A stretch of DNA of 64,000 bases from Stappia sp. MMSF_3263 (GCF_030733745.1 NZ_JASHIK010000005.1:124001-188000); one strand, 5' to 3'; numbered from the stretch's first letter, positions 55,051 to 62,614 are shown. Numbers and translations are program-made. The notes: generated by a model not told the origin, from the letters alone.

Positions 55051-56106
55051 ATGATCCAGAAGCAAGGTTCAACCGACTTGGAAATCTTCAAGCCCTTCTT
55101 CGGCCGAAGAGGCGATGGCGTGTGGGAAATTCAGGCGATGGCGTCTGTACCTCTCAAACCCAAAAACGCAGAGGACTCCGACTTTTACGCTGTTGAGAAC
55201 GATATGTTCGTCGCGCAGCCGAATATCATTGGGACAATCCATTCGGTTCTCGCGAAAAGCATCGTGCCAATCGTGGCACATGTTCCGGGTGAGACACATC
55301 TTCGGTGTTTAGGAACAGGCTTTTTCATTAGCTGCACGGGCCTCCTGATCACGGCCGCTCACGTGATCACCGATCCGATCGACCGCCGGTATGGAGGTAC
55401 GCGGGAACTTGATGAACAGACATGGCACTTCGGGCAACTAAAGCTCGGTGTGATGCTGCCAGTAAGCCCACTGGCCGGGTTCAAAGGCTATATCTTTCGT
55501 GACATTGAATGGGCAGGGTTTCTCGGAGAACGGACCATACACCCAATTCCCATTCGAGGCGTTGAGATCAAGCTGACCTCCGACACAGCCCTATGTAAGG
55601 TCACGGAACTTGGCGCGGGAATTGCGCATCAGCCGCTCCCAATTATTCAGCCCGGATTGAGGGGCATTGGCATTGCGGTCGGAAAGTCGGCGACGGCCAT
55701 CGGCTATGCCGGAATGCAGGATGTCGAGCTTTCGATGGAGCGGTCCGACATGGCATCCGGTGATTTCCGGTTTGAATTGCACGTATCTAGAGGCACTGTC
55801 TTGGAGAGGTTCCCTGACAACGCCGAATGCCGACAGGTTCCAACACCGGGTGCATGCTTTTCGGCATCGATGAAGTTGCCCGCAGGTATGAGCGGAAGTC
55901 CAATTTTTGATGACGAGCGGCTATATGTTCACGGCGTCGTAAGCAAGGGCTGGGAGGATGAGTCTGGACCCAGTAACCACGGCTATGGGTCGATGCTCGA
56001 ACACTCACTAAGAATCCCGATTCGATTTCTCGACGGAAAAACGCTGCTCGACCTCTTCAAGGAGCAAGAGCATGGGCTTCCCAAGTTCTTCATCCCAGAT
56101 GCCTAA
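55051..56106 (+). CDS. trypsin-like serine protease
   Basis: The 351-residue protein carries a complete chymotrypsin-type triad: His104 (GLLITAAHVI), Asp178 (TSDTALCKV) and Ser281 in AGMSGSPIFDDE, with the preceding GTGFFI strand. No signal peptide is seen, so it is probably cytoplasmic, as for proteases in defence loci. I start at the ATG at 55051; an in-frame TTG at 54952 is less likely. A terminator follows at 56113. The gene lies in low-GC accessory DNA. Confidence 0.75.
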   Translation: MIQKQGSTDLEIFKPFFGRRGDGVWEIQAMASVPLKPKNAEDSDFYAVENDMFVAQPNIIGTIHSVLAKSIVPIVAHVPGETHLRCLGTGFFISCTGLLITAAHVITDPIDRRYGGTRELDEQTWHFGQLKLGVMLPVSPLAGFKGYIFRDIEWAGFLGERTIHPIPIRGVEIKLTSDTALCKVTELGAGIAHQPLPIIQPGLRGIGIAVGKSATAIGYAGMQDVELSMERSDMASGDFRFELHVSRGTVLERFPDNAECRQVPTPGACFSASMKLPAGMSGSPIFDDERLYVHGVVSKGWEDESGPSNHGYGSMLEHSLRIPIRFLDGKTLLDLFKEQEHGLPKFFIPDA

Positions 56107-56112
56107 AAACTG

Positions 56113-56149
56113 ATCAGACATCTTGCAGGGGGAGGTGTCTCTGATTTTT
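56113..56149 (+). terminator. rho-independent terminator after the protease gene
   Basis: ATCAGA (56113-56118) pairs with TCTGAT (56140-56145), with a further five pairs beyond a 2-base bulge, and TTTT follows. It ends the protease transcript; the gap up to 56354 holds nothing else I can recognise. Confidence 0.65.
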
Positions 56150-56354
56150 GGCGCGGACACAGTGGATGGCATCGAGCACGCATGGATTGTCGTTCCAACG
56201 GGGCTAATGTTGGGTGCGGAGCCATAAGTCGATTTCCCTGCAACTGGTTTTATGACTCATAGTCTCCAAGCGGAAGGCGCTGTTGAAGTCAGTTCGCTGT
56301 GAGCCGGTCCATCCACCCCGGAGAACCGTTCCAGGCTCCCCGGGGCTTTGGTTT

Positions 56355-56612
56355 CTACCTGTTGTCGGCCTGCGCGCGCACGCGCACCAGCCCGAGCCGC
56401 GTGATGCGGTAGGGGCCGGAATTGGCCGAGGCGATCAGCCGGCGGCGCTTGAGCTTGCGGAAGAGCTCCAGCGTCATGCCGGCGTGGTGCCAGCCTTCGC
56501 GGGTGATAATGCGCAGGTCTTCGATGCGGCCGCGCTCGTCCTTTTCGACGAGCACGCAGCCGCCCTGAGCGAGCAGGTGCAAGACCCGCTGCTCGGTCCT
56601 TGAAATATCCAT
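56355..56612 (-). CDS. yjhX: YjhX family toxin
   Basis: The 85-residue protein (MDISRTEQRVLHLLAQGG, then TLELFRKLKRRRLIAS and GPYRITRLGLVRVRAQADNR) matches the UPF0386/YjhX family end to end; family length is about 85. In E. coli YjhX is a putative topoisomerase-inhibiting toxin paired with the acetyltransferase YjhQ. No such partner is adjacent here, so it is an orphan. It is transcribed toward the protease. Confidence 0.88.
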   Translation of the reverse strand: MDISRTEQRVLHLLAQGGCVLVEKDERGRIEDLRIITREGWHHAGMTLELFRKLKRRRLIASANSGPYRITRLGLVRVRAQADNR

Positions 56613-56921
56613 CGGGATGTCAGTTCCGGAAGATGCAATTCGACCGTCGACCGCCGCAGCCCTTGTCGCATGCGGCGTCGTTTGGGTTCTCGCCCGGTCG
56701 TCAATCAGGACCGGGCTTTACCGGGCCTCGCGGTTTCCGCGCATAAAATCTCCATCGAAAGACGATAGTCCGATACCGCCGATGGCCGGCGAGCGCAATC
56801 GCGCCGGAGGGGAGGGCGGTCGGTCTTCCCGCCACCGTGGCGGATTTGCCGCATGCGGCGGGCGTGTCGGTTGCAGGTTCGGCGGCTTCCCTTTTGGGCG
56901 CGGCGGACCTAAAACACGCCC
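56613..56921. other. intergenic region between yjhX and a membrane protein gene
   Basis: No coding region is supported. It contains an 8-bp hairpin GCCCGGTC/GACCGGGC (about 56691-56715) followed by TTTA, and CGCATGCGGC twice (near 56668 and 56853). Confidence 0.4.
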
Positions 56922-57227
56922 ATGACACCCGCCGAATCCCTTTCCCTGCTCTTCGGGCTGGCCGGCCTGCTCAATCCGTTCGCGCTCTTGATCGGGGCGG
57001 CGCTCGGCTGGTACGCGGATGCGCGCGCCAAGCTGATTATCGCGGCCTTTGCCGCGGCGGCCTTGAGCGTTTTGATCGACGCCTCGCTCAACCTGAGCGG
57101 CGTGCGCCCCATCGGCGGCTATGACGGCGGGCCGCTGGCCGTGCTGCCGTTCCGCTTCGTCGGGGCGCTGCTGATCGCCATGTTCGTCTACGGCATCCGC
57201 AAGCGCGCGCGCCGCAAGCGCAAGTAG
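56922..57227 (+). CDS. small membrane protein
   Basis: The 101-residue product has three hydrophobic segments (LSLLFGLAGLLNPFALLIGAAL in two parts, IIAAFAAAALSVLI, and FVGALLIAMFVYGI) and a very basic C-terminus (RKRARRKRK). Family unknown. It starts at the ATG at 56922 and converges with the DUF6455 gene. Confidence 0.62.
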   Translation: MTPAESLSLLFGLAGLLNPFALLIGAALGWYADARAKLIIAAFAAAALSVLIDASLNLSGVRPIGGYDGGPLAVLPFRFVGALLIAMFVYGIRKRARRKRK

Positions 57228-57252
57228 GCCTCCGGTTCGACCTGGCGCCGGC

Positions 57253-57507
57253 TCAGTCCCGGCCGGTCCAGCGGGCGAACAATTCGCCATTGCGGCAATA
57301 GTCCGGGGTTTGCCGCGCGCCGTCCTCATGCGCATCCAGCCAGCCGGCGCAATCCTGCGGCCGGTCGCAGCCCATGCAGCGGTGGATGGCGGCGCGCATC
57401 GTCGTCTCCAGGGTGAAGTCCATCGGCATCGCGTCGCTCGCCCCGACCGTGCGCATCATCCGCCCCATCAGGCCGGCCCTCTCGTCCAGGCGTTTCATCA
57501 GTCCCAT
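57253..57507 (-). CDS. DUF6455 family protein
   Basis: The 84-residue protein has the cysteine pattern HRCMGCDRPQDCAGWL and YCRNGELF, typical of DUF6455, a small alphaproteobacterial family that may bind metal or iron-sulfur. I choose the ATG at 57507 because GGAGG lies 8 bases upstream and MGLMKRLDERAGLMGRM is family-like; an ATG at 57534 is in frame. Confidence 0.72.
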   Translation of the reverse strand: MGLMKRLDERAGLMGRMMRTVGASDAMPMDFTLETTMRAAIHRCMGCDRPQDCAGWLDAHEDGARQTPDYCRNGELFARWTGRD

Positions 57508-57706
57508 CACCGCATCCTCCAACTCGCCGCCCATGCGGCGCCGGATCTCAGCCTATAATGGTTGCGGATGAAACTGTTTGATCAGGATCAAGGCGCGGGA
57601 GAGGGGCTGCGAAGCGGGGGAGAGGCGAGGCATACGGGCACGCGCGGATTTCCGCGAATCTGCTAATGTCGCAAGGGTGCAACATCCGCACGGGCGGGGC
57701 TCTCGC

Positions 57707-58942
57707 ATGATCTCGCGTGTTTCGACACCGACGGGCGTTGTTGCCGTCACCCCGGTCACCAAGCTGCCGCCGCTCAATGTCGGCGATGTCATTGCCGTGC
57801 GCGTTGCCCGGCACATGGCCGACAATGTCATGCGCCTGGTTTCCGGCACGTTCCAGCTCGATGTCGAGGGGGAGGAGATGCTGCCCGTCGGCGCGCGGGC
57901 GAAGCTGGCCGTGGAGCGGGGCGCGGACGGGGTGCGCTATCACGTCAGCGCCGAGGGCGAGGCGGGTGCTGCACGGGGCGCGGGCGGCACGCGCGAGGCC
58001 GCGGCCCTTGCCCGCATCACCGACCTTGCGACGCGGCTGGCGGCCGACCAGGACGGACTCGCCCCGCTTTTTGCCGGCGCCGCCGCCGCCGCCCGGACCA
58101 TGGCCGCACTGCCGGCGGGCAACACGCTTTTTCCCCCGGCGGCGGCAGGCGCGCTGGCCACGCTTTTCGGGTTCCGGCTCGACACGGGCGCGCGGTTCGA
58201 CGGGACGGCGTTGCGCCAGGCCTTGACGCGGATCGCCGGGCAATCGGCGGGCGGCGCGGGGACGCCGCCGGGCGGCGAGACGCTTGACGAGGCGCTGGCC
58301 GCACTGGTCCGCGCCCTGCGCGGCACGGCCGGGGAGCGGGAGGCGCCGTCGCGGCAGGCAACGCCGCCGCCGCTGCCGGGCCTGCAACGCCATCCGCGCG
58401 GTGAACGCCCGGCCCGGGCCAGCGGCGAGTTGCTGTCCGCGCTCGGGCGGCGCGATGCGCAAGGGGCGGCCGCGATCCTTGCGGGAAAGGGCGAGGCGGC
58501 GCTGGCGAGGGGCCGGCTGGCGGCGCTCGCCTCGCGCGGGCTGCTCGCCGATGCGGGCGCGGACCCGGCCCCGTTCGACCGGGTGCTCGACCTGCCGCTG
58601 CTGATCGGCGGGGAGACGGCGGTCATTTCGCTGCAGATCGGCCGCGACGACACGCCCGGCCACGAGGGCGAGGGCGCCCACCCGGCCTGGCGGCTGCGCT
58701 TCGGGCTCAACACGGACGGCACCGGCCCGGTCGAGGCGGTGGTCGGGCTCGACGGCACCCGGCTGTTCGCCAGCATCTGGGCGGTGCGCGAGGAGATCCG
58801 CATGGCGCTCAACGACGGCCTGCCGCGCCTTGCCGTGACGCTTGCCGAGCTGGGGCTGGAGGTGATGGACCTCAAGGTGCTGGCGGGCCTGCCGGACGAC
58901 CCGCCGGCGCCCTCCGGCCAGTTCGTGGATATGGTCTCGTGA
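57707..58942 (+). CDS. flagellar hook-length control (FliK C-terminal domain) protein
   Basis: The 411-residue protein has a long Ala/Gly-rich region and a C-terminal Flg_hook-like domain (WRLRFGLNTDGTGPVEAVV, LFASIWAVREEIRMALNDGL, LGLEVMDLKVL). FliK measures hook length and switches flagellar export specificity through FlhB. No other flagellar genes are nearby, so this is an orphan pair with the FlhB-like gene it overlaps at GTGA. The ATG at 57707 is preferred over the open frame from 57578. Confidence 0.8.
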   Translation: MISRVSTPTGVVAVTPVTKLPPLNVGDVIAVRVARHMADNVMRLVSGTFQLDVEGEEMLPVGARAKLAVERGADGVRYHVSAEGEAGAARGAGGTREAAALARITDLATRLAADQDGLAPLFAGAAAAARTMAALPAGNTLFPPAAAGALATLFGFRLDTGARFDGTALRQALTRIAGQSAGGAGTPPGGETLDEALAALVRALRGTAGEREAPSRQATPPPLPGLQRHPRGERPARASGELLSALGRRDAQGAAAILAGKGEAALARGRLAALASRGLLADAGADPAPFDRVLDLPLLIGGETAVISLQIGRDDTPGHEGEGAHPAWRLRFGLNTDGTGPVEAVVGLDGTRLFASIWAVREEIRMALNDGLPRLAVTLAELGLEVMDLKVLAGLPDDPPAPSGQFVDMVS

Positions 58943-59208
58943 GCGGCGAGCGGCGCGAGCCGCCGGCCGTTGCCGTCGCGCTTCGCTACGACCATGCCGG
59001 CGCGCCGCGCGTCACCGCCAGGGGACGCGGCACGGTTGCCGCCCGCATCCTGGAACTGGCCGCCGAACACGGCGTGCCGGTGGAGGAGGACGAGGCGCTC
59101 GCCGAAGCGCTGTCGCAGGTGGAACTCGACCGGGAGATCCCGATCGAGCTCTATGAGGCGGTCGCCGCCGTGCTACGCTTCATCCTGGCGGCAAGGGGGC
59201 GGCTTTGA
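58939..59208 (+). CDS. FlhB-like (EscU/YscU/HrcU C-terminal) small protein
   Basis: The 89-residue product (AVALRYDHAGAPRVTARGRG, LELAAEHGVPVEEDEALAEAL, REIPIELYEAVAAVLRFIL) corresponds to the cytoplasmic C-terminal domain of FlhB. The NPTH self-cleavage motif is absent, as in stand-alone YlqH/FlhX-type proteins, which can partly replace the FlhB C-terminus. It starts with GTG overlapping the FliK-like stop codon. Confidence 0.83.
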   Translation: MSGERREPPAVAVALRYDHAGAPRVTARGRGTVAARILELAAEHGVPVEEDEALAEALSQVELDREIPIELYEAVAAVLRFILAARGRL

Positions 59209-59235
59209 GGGAAGCGGGCGCGCCGCGGCAACGAA

Positions 59236-60408
59236 ATGACTTGCCAAACCCGGGCCGAAATGGGACTTCCGTCTCCCAAGCCGCCCGATATCGCGCCCCT
59301 GGCGCGGCAGGGCAGTGTTCCAGGCGGGTCGTTATCTCACTCCTCCATCGGGGGGCTCGCTCCCAGGATTGGAAAGCCATTGCCGAACACCGACTGCCCG
59401 CCGAAGGAAAAGCCCCGCTCCTGGAACGCCTCGCTGGCCAGGTACCGCGAACCGAGCACGGCGCGCAGCGTCTTCGAGATCCTCGCCAGCCTGCTGCCCT
59501 TCGCGGCCCTTTGGGCGGCGGCGGCGGTGCTGACCGCCAACGGCCAATGGTGGGGCCTCATCCTGACCGTGCCGGCCGCCGGCCTTCTGGTGCGCCTGTT
59601 CATGCTGCAGCACGATTGCGGGCACGGTTCGCTGTTCTCGCGGCGCGGCCTCAACGACTGGACGGGCCGCGCCCTCGGCGTGCTGACCTTCACCCCCTAT
59701 GACTACTGGCGGCGCACCCATGCGATCCACCACGCCTCGACCGGCAATCTCGACCAGCGCGGCATCGGCGATGTCGACACGCTGACGGTGCGCGAATACC
59801 AGGCGCTGCCCCGGGCCGGCCGGCTGCGCTACCGGCTCTACCGGCATCCGCTGGTGATGTTCGGCCTCGGACCGGCATGGCTGTTCGTGTGCCAGTACCG
59901 GCTGCCGGTGGGATTGATGCGCGGCGGGCTGGAGCCGTGGGTCTCGACCCTTGCCACCAATTTCTGCATCGCCGGCATGGCAGCGCTGCTCATCTGGGCG
60001 GCCGGGCCTGTGCCCTTCCTGATGGTGCAGGGGCTGATCATCCTGATCGCCGCGACCGTCGGCGTCTGGCTCTTCTACGTCCAGCACCAGTTCGAGGACA
60101 CGCACTGGTCGAAAGGGCGCGAGTGGAACTACACGACGGCGGCGCTGGAGGGCAGCTCGCATTACGACCTGCCGCCGGTCCTGCAGTGGTTCACCGGCAA
60201 TATCGGCATCCACCATGTGCATCACCTGTCGAGCAAGATCCCGTTCTATCGCCTTACAGAGGTGATGCGCGACTTCCCCGAGTTGCGCGACATGAACCGC
60301 ATCACCCTGCGCCAGAGCCTTGGCTGCGTGAAACTCGTCCTGTGGGACGAGGACACCCGCCGGCTCGTCTCGTTCCGCCAGGCGCGGGCGGGTAGCGCTG
60401 CCGCCTGA
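59236..60408 (+). CDS. fatty acid desaturase
   Basis: The 390-residue membrane enzyme has three histidine boxes: HDCGHGS (from residue 126), HAIHHA (from 162) and GIHHVHH (around 325-331), with four hydrophobic segments between. It resembles bacterial delta-12/omega-type acyl-lipid desaturases that introduce double bonds using a di-iron centre. The start is uncertain: 59236 or the ATG at 59260. Its final 230 bases occur again at 61210-61443. Confidence 0.87.
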   Translation: MTCQTRAEMGLPSPKPPDIAPLARQGSVPGGSLSHSSIGGLAPRIGKPLPNTDCPPKEKPRSWNASLARYREPSTARSVFEILASLLPFAALWAAAAVLTANGQWWGLILTVPAAGLLVRLFMLQHDCGHGSLFSRRGLNDWTGRALGVLTFTPYDYWRRTHAIHHASTGNLDQRGIGDVDTLTVREYQALPRAGRLRYRLYRHPLVMFGLGPAWLFVCQYRLPVGLMRGGLEPWVSTLATNFCIAGMAALLIWAAGPVPFLMVQGLIILIAATVGVWLFYVQHQFEDTHWSKGREWNYTTAALEGSSHYDLPPVLQWFTGNIGIHHVHHLSSKIPFYRLTEVMRDFPELRDMNRITLRQSLGCVKLVLWDEDTRRLVSFRQARAGSAAA

Positions 60409-60517
60409 GGGGGGGGCGAGGAGTAGGCCGCGAGACACGTTTTGTTCTTGCGGTGGAGGTGTCCTGACGGGCAGGCTGAACGTACCGGAAATGCGTTATT
60501 GAATTTTACCTTTTGAA

Positions 60518-60530
60518 GTATACCTTATAC
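60518..60530. promoter_or_regulatory. palindromic operator candidate for higBA
   Basis: GTATA-CCT-TATAC (60518-60530) lies 15 bases before the toxin start in an AT-rich upstream stretch, the usual place for the site through which the HigA antitoxin represses its own operon. Confidence 0.5.
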
Positions 60531-60544
60531 GGTAGGGTTGTGAT

Positions 60545-60907
60545 ATGAACTCGTTTCACAAGGTCCTGCAGGCTGCATTCTATGTCTCTGCCTCCGGCAA
60601 GCGGCCGGTGCGCGAGTGGTTGATGGACCTGACGCCCGAGGACCGCAAGACCATCGGCGAGGACATCGCGACGCTGGAGTTCTGCTGGCCCATCGGCAAG
60701 CCGAAATGCGCGCCGATCCAGGGCGTGAAGAGCATGTATGAGGTTCGCTCGAACATCTCGTCCGGCAGGATCGCCCGTGTCCTGTTCGTCCTTGTCGGCA
60801 ACCGGATGGTGCTGTTGCACGGCTTCGTCAAGAAGACCCAGCAGACGCCGGAGAAGGAACTGAAACTGGCGATCACGCGCATGAAGGAGGTGCAACGCCA
60901 TGGCTGA
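60545..60907 (+). CDS. higB: RelE/HigB-type toxin of a type II toxin-antitoxin system
   Basis: The 120-residue protein has the phage-derived Gp49-like/HigB pattern (AAFYVSASGKRPVREWLMDL, GVKSMYEVRSNIS, RIARVLFVLVGNRMVLLHGFVKKTQQTP). Family toxins are ribosome-dependent mRNA interferases. The order toxin-antitoxin is that of higBA. It overlaps the antitoxin gene by 8 bases and is preceded by a palindrome. Confidence 0.87.
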   Translation: MNSFHKVLQAAFYVSASGKRPVREWLMDLTPEDRKTIGEDIATLEFCWPIGKPKCAPIQGVKSMYEVRSNISSGRIARVLFVLVGNRMVLLHGFVKKTQQTPEKELKLAITRMKEVQRHG

Positions 60908-61184
60908 CAATCCGCATATCGGCGAAAGCTTCGAAAGCTTCCTTCGCGACGAAGGGGTCTATGAGGAGGTCACGGCAACCGCGATCAAGCGCACGCTGGT
61001 GATGCAGATCGAGCAGGAGATGGCCGCGAACAACATCTCCAAGTCCGAGATGGCGCGGCGCATGAAAACCAGCGCGTCGCAACTCGCCCGCCTGCTCGAC
61101 CCGGACAATGACCGCATTCAGCTCGACACGCTCATCCGCGCCGCCGCAGCCGTGGGGAAGGGGATCGCGGTGGAGTTGGTGTGA
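60900..61184 (+). CDS. higA: HigA-type antitoxin with Cro/C1 helix-turn-helix
   Basis: The 94-residue protein has a short N-terminal toxin-binding region and an HTH (NISKSEMARRMKTSASQLARLLDP) followed by IQLDTLIRAAAAVGKGIAVEL. It should neutralise HigB and repress the operon. It starts eight bases inside higB. Directly after it comes the second copy of the desaturase 3' end. Confidence 0.87.
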   Translation: MADNPHIGESFESFLRDEGVYEEVTATAIKRTLVMQIEQEMAANNISKSEMARRMKTSASQLARLLDPDNDRIQLDTLIRAAAAVGKGIAVELV

Positions 61185-61209
61185 GGGGGACGGGCGCGAA
61201 CCGCTCTGG

Positions 61210-61443
61210 CCGGTCCTGCAATGGTTCACCGGCAATATCGGCATCCACCACTTGCATCACCTGTCGAGCAAGATCCCGTTCTACCGCCTAACAGAGGTGA
61301 TGCGCGACTTTCCCGAGCTGCGCGACATGAACCGCATCACCCTGCGCCAGAGCCTCGGCTGCGTGAAGCTCGTCCTGTGGGACGAGGACACCCGCCGGCT
61401 GGTCTCGTTCCGCCAGGCCCGCACGGCCCGCGCCGTCGCCTGA
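61210..61443 (+). pseudogene. truncated second copy of the desaturase 3' end
   Basis: About 234 bases reproduce the last third-box region and C-terminus of the desaturase at 59236-60408 (GIHHLHHLSSKIPFYRLTEV to the stop codon). I count about 11 differences in the first 205 bases, nearly all at third codon positions, with one amino-acid change (V to L in the third His box); the last ten codons diverge. There is no start codon or catalytic core. It lies immediately downstream of higBA. Confidence 0.85.
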
Positions 61444-61528
61444 GGGGCGGGGAAGGGAAAAGGGGGGGGCGAGTTGATCATTCCGGCGGGCGGCGCCATA
61501 TTGTCTGTCTGGCAATGGAGACGCGCGA

Positions 61529-61726
61529 ATGTCCGCCCCGAACGCCCCGGCCGACGACAAGACCCGCAGCAACACCGGGCACGGCGCCGAGCCGCGCGGC
61601 GACGGCTTCACCGTGGAGGCGGCGGCCCGGCTGCGCGGGCAGGGCGCGGCGCGCCCGTCGGTCGAAGAGATTGTCACGGACACCAATATCCGCTTCGCCG
61701 AGACGCTTCGCCGCCTCGGCGAGTGA
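61529..61726 (+). CDS. small hypothetical protein
   Basis: The 65-residue soluble product has a polar N-terminus and a helical C-terminus (VEAAARLRGQGAARPSVEEI, VTDTNIRFAETLRRLGE). GGAG lies 9 bases upstream of the ATG. It ends six bases before the truncated frame at 61733. Family unknown. Confidence 0.5.
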   Translation: MSAPNAPADDKTRSNTGHGAEPRGDGFTVEAAARLRGQGAARPSVEEIVTDTNIRFAETLRRLGE

Positions 61727-61732
61727 ACTCCC

Positions 61733-61830
61733 ATGCCGCAACCCGACTGGCTCGATCCGCGCGACATCGACGAGATCGTCGCGCAACTGGCCGTCGCCTT
61801 TCCCTCGCATCTCATCCGGCCGCTTGCCCG
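61733..61830 (+). pseudogene. N-terminal remnant of a gene broken at the retron boundary
   Basis: A plausible coding start (MPQPDWLDPRDIDEIVAQLA, then VAFPSHLIRPLAR) stops resembling a protein at the 16-bp inverted repeat at 61831. After that the frame runs through the structured RNA. I read this as the 5' end of a gene interrupted when the retron was inserted; family unknown. Confidence 0.4.
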
Positions 61831-61871
61831 CGTCAAATTGAATATCGCTGGCAGTGATATTCAATTTGACG
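61831..61871. repeat. 16-bp perfect inverted repeat at the left retron boundary
   Basis: CGTCAAATTGAATATC (61831-61846) and GATATTCAATTTGACG (61856-61871) are perfectly complementary around a 9-base spacer. The right arm contains TTGACG (61866-61871), a possible -35 box for the retron RNA. It could be an element end, a recombination site or an operator. Confidence 0.75.
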
Positions 61872-61902
61872 CGGCGAAAAGAATCGATCATACAAAGACC
61901 GT

Positions 61903-62141
61903 GGTGATTGCTCATGCTGAACCCGTCCAAGTGTGGGGCCTAGAGCCCTGTGGGAACCTAGAGTTCCCGTCTCAATCCCGTCGTCTGGCAGGGACCGTGG
62001 CCGCGCGCCGCACCCGCTGGGCTCTGGGTGCGGCATATTCGAGGTCAAACGTCGCTGAACAGCCCCTCTGTTTCTACGGGCGCCGGCACTCATGCCGGCG
62101 GAAGCAGAGGACTATACCGATGAGCAAAGAAGATCGTCACC
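61903..62141 (+). ncRNA. candidate retron non-coding RNA (msr-msd)
   Basis: In order: GGTGA and TTGCTCAT (61903-61915) as the a1 segment; hairpin GGGC-CTAGA-GCCC (61936-61948); hairpin GGGAAC-CTAGA-GTTCCC (61952-61968) with the same loop; a 9-bp stem GCCGCACCC/GGGTGCGGC (62007-62034); a long stem with CCTCTG/CAGAGG at its base and CGCCGGC/GCCGGCG at its tip (62065-62110); then ATGAGCAA (62120-62127) and TCACC (62137-62141), complementary to the a1 parts. Short msr hairpins followed by long msd hairpins between complementary ends is the classical retron layout. TTGACG (61866) and TACAAA (61891) could drive transcription from about 61903. Exact ends are not known. Confidence 0.72.
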
Positions 62142-62254
62142 AGCGGCGGCGCCGCCGACTGACCCGCGCTTGGCTTTTTAAGCTGATCGTCGGGCTCGGT
62201 CAGGCAGCATACTATGTTGCACGTTTCTGGTTCTGGTTGTCAGACCGGCAATGA
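62120..62254 (+). CDS. retron-associated 44-residue basic membrane peptide
   Basis: The peptide has a strongly basic head (KEDRHQRRRRRLTR) and a hydrophobic stretch (AWLFKLIVGLGQAAYYVARF, then WFWL). AGAGG in the msd stem lies 9 bases upstream of the ATG. The ATG itself is part of the a2 segment that would pair with a1, so translation and RNA folding may compete. It is an attractive candidate toxic effector of the retron; no family recognised. Confidence 0.6.
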   Translation: MSKEDRHQRRRRRLTRAWLFKLIVGLGQAAYYVARFWFWLSDRQ

Positions 62255-62290
62255 GCGGCGACCTCGAAAATAGCCGGAGGGAGCATCAAA

Positions 62291-62614
62291 ATGAATGACA
62301 TGAAGCGTCCGATGATTAACGACGCTCTCCGCCTGTTGCGCTTATATCTTGGGCTGTCGCAAAAGCAGATCGCCGCAGAACTTGGACTTTCTCAGTCTAT
62401 GATTTCCGAGATTGAAAACGGCGCAAAGCCGGTCTCGATGGATATTCTTGAAAAATACAGTATGAAATTGAATATTCGTATGTCGAAACTTCTGTTTTTT
62501 GCCGAGGAGTTGGAGGGTGAGCCCTTGAAAACGAAAGGTAAGCTCATCATAGCCAGCCGAGTGCTCAAGCTTCTTGACACTCTGTCGCCTCTGGAAATTG
62601 CGAATGCCTCGTAG
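62291..62614 (+). CDS. Cro/C1-type helix-turn-helix protein of the retron
   Basis: The 107-residue protein has an XRE-type HTH at about 14-65 (LRLYLGLSQKQIAAELGLSQ, MISEIENGAKPV) and a helical C-terminus. GGAGGGAG precedes the ATG at 62291. Its 3' end overlaps the reverse transcriptase start by 11 bases, so they are translated together. HTH proteins are known accessory genes of some retron classes and may regulate or be part of the effector. Confidence 0.85.
   Translation: MNDMKRPMINDALRLLRLYLGLSQKQIAAELGLSQSMISEIENGAKPVSMDILEKYSMKLNIRMSKLLFFAEELEGEPLKTKGKLIIASRVLKLLDTLSPLEIANAS

Noticed and set aside
61831-61871. The 16-bp inverted repeat as a rho-independent terminator
   Set aside because: Neither strand has a T-run after the second arm.
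61733-62254. A single 173-residue protein spanning the left boundary, the structured RNA and the membrane peptide
   Set aside because: The middle has no protein-like character and coincides with the hairpins; only the last 44 codons and the first 33 look coding.
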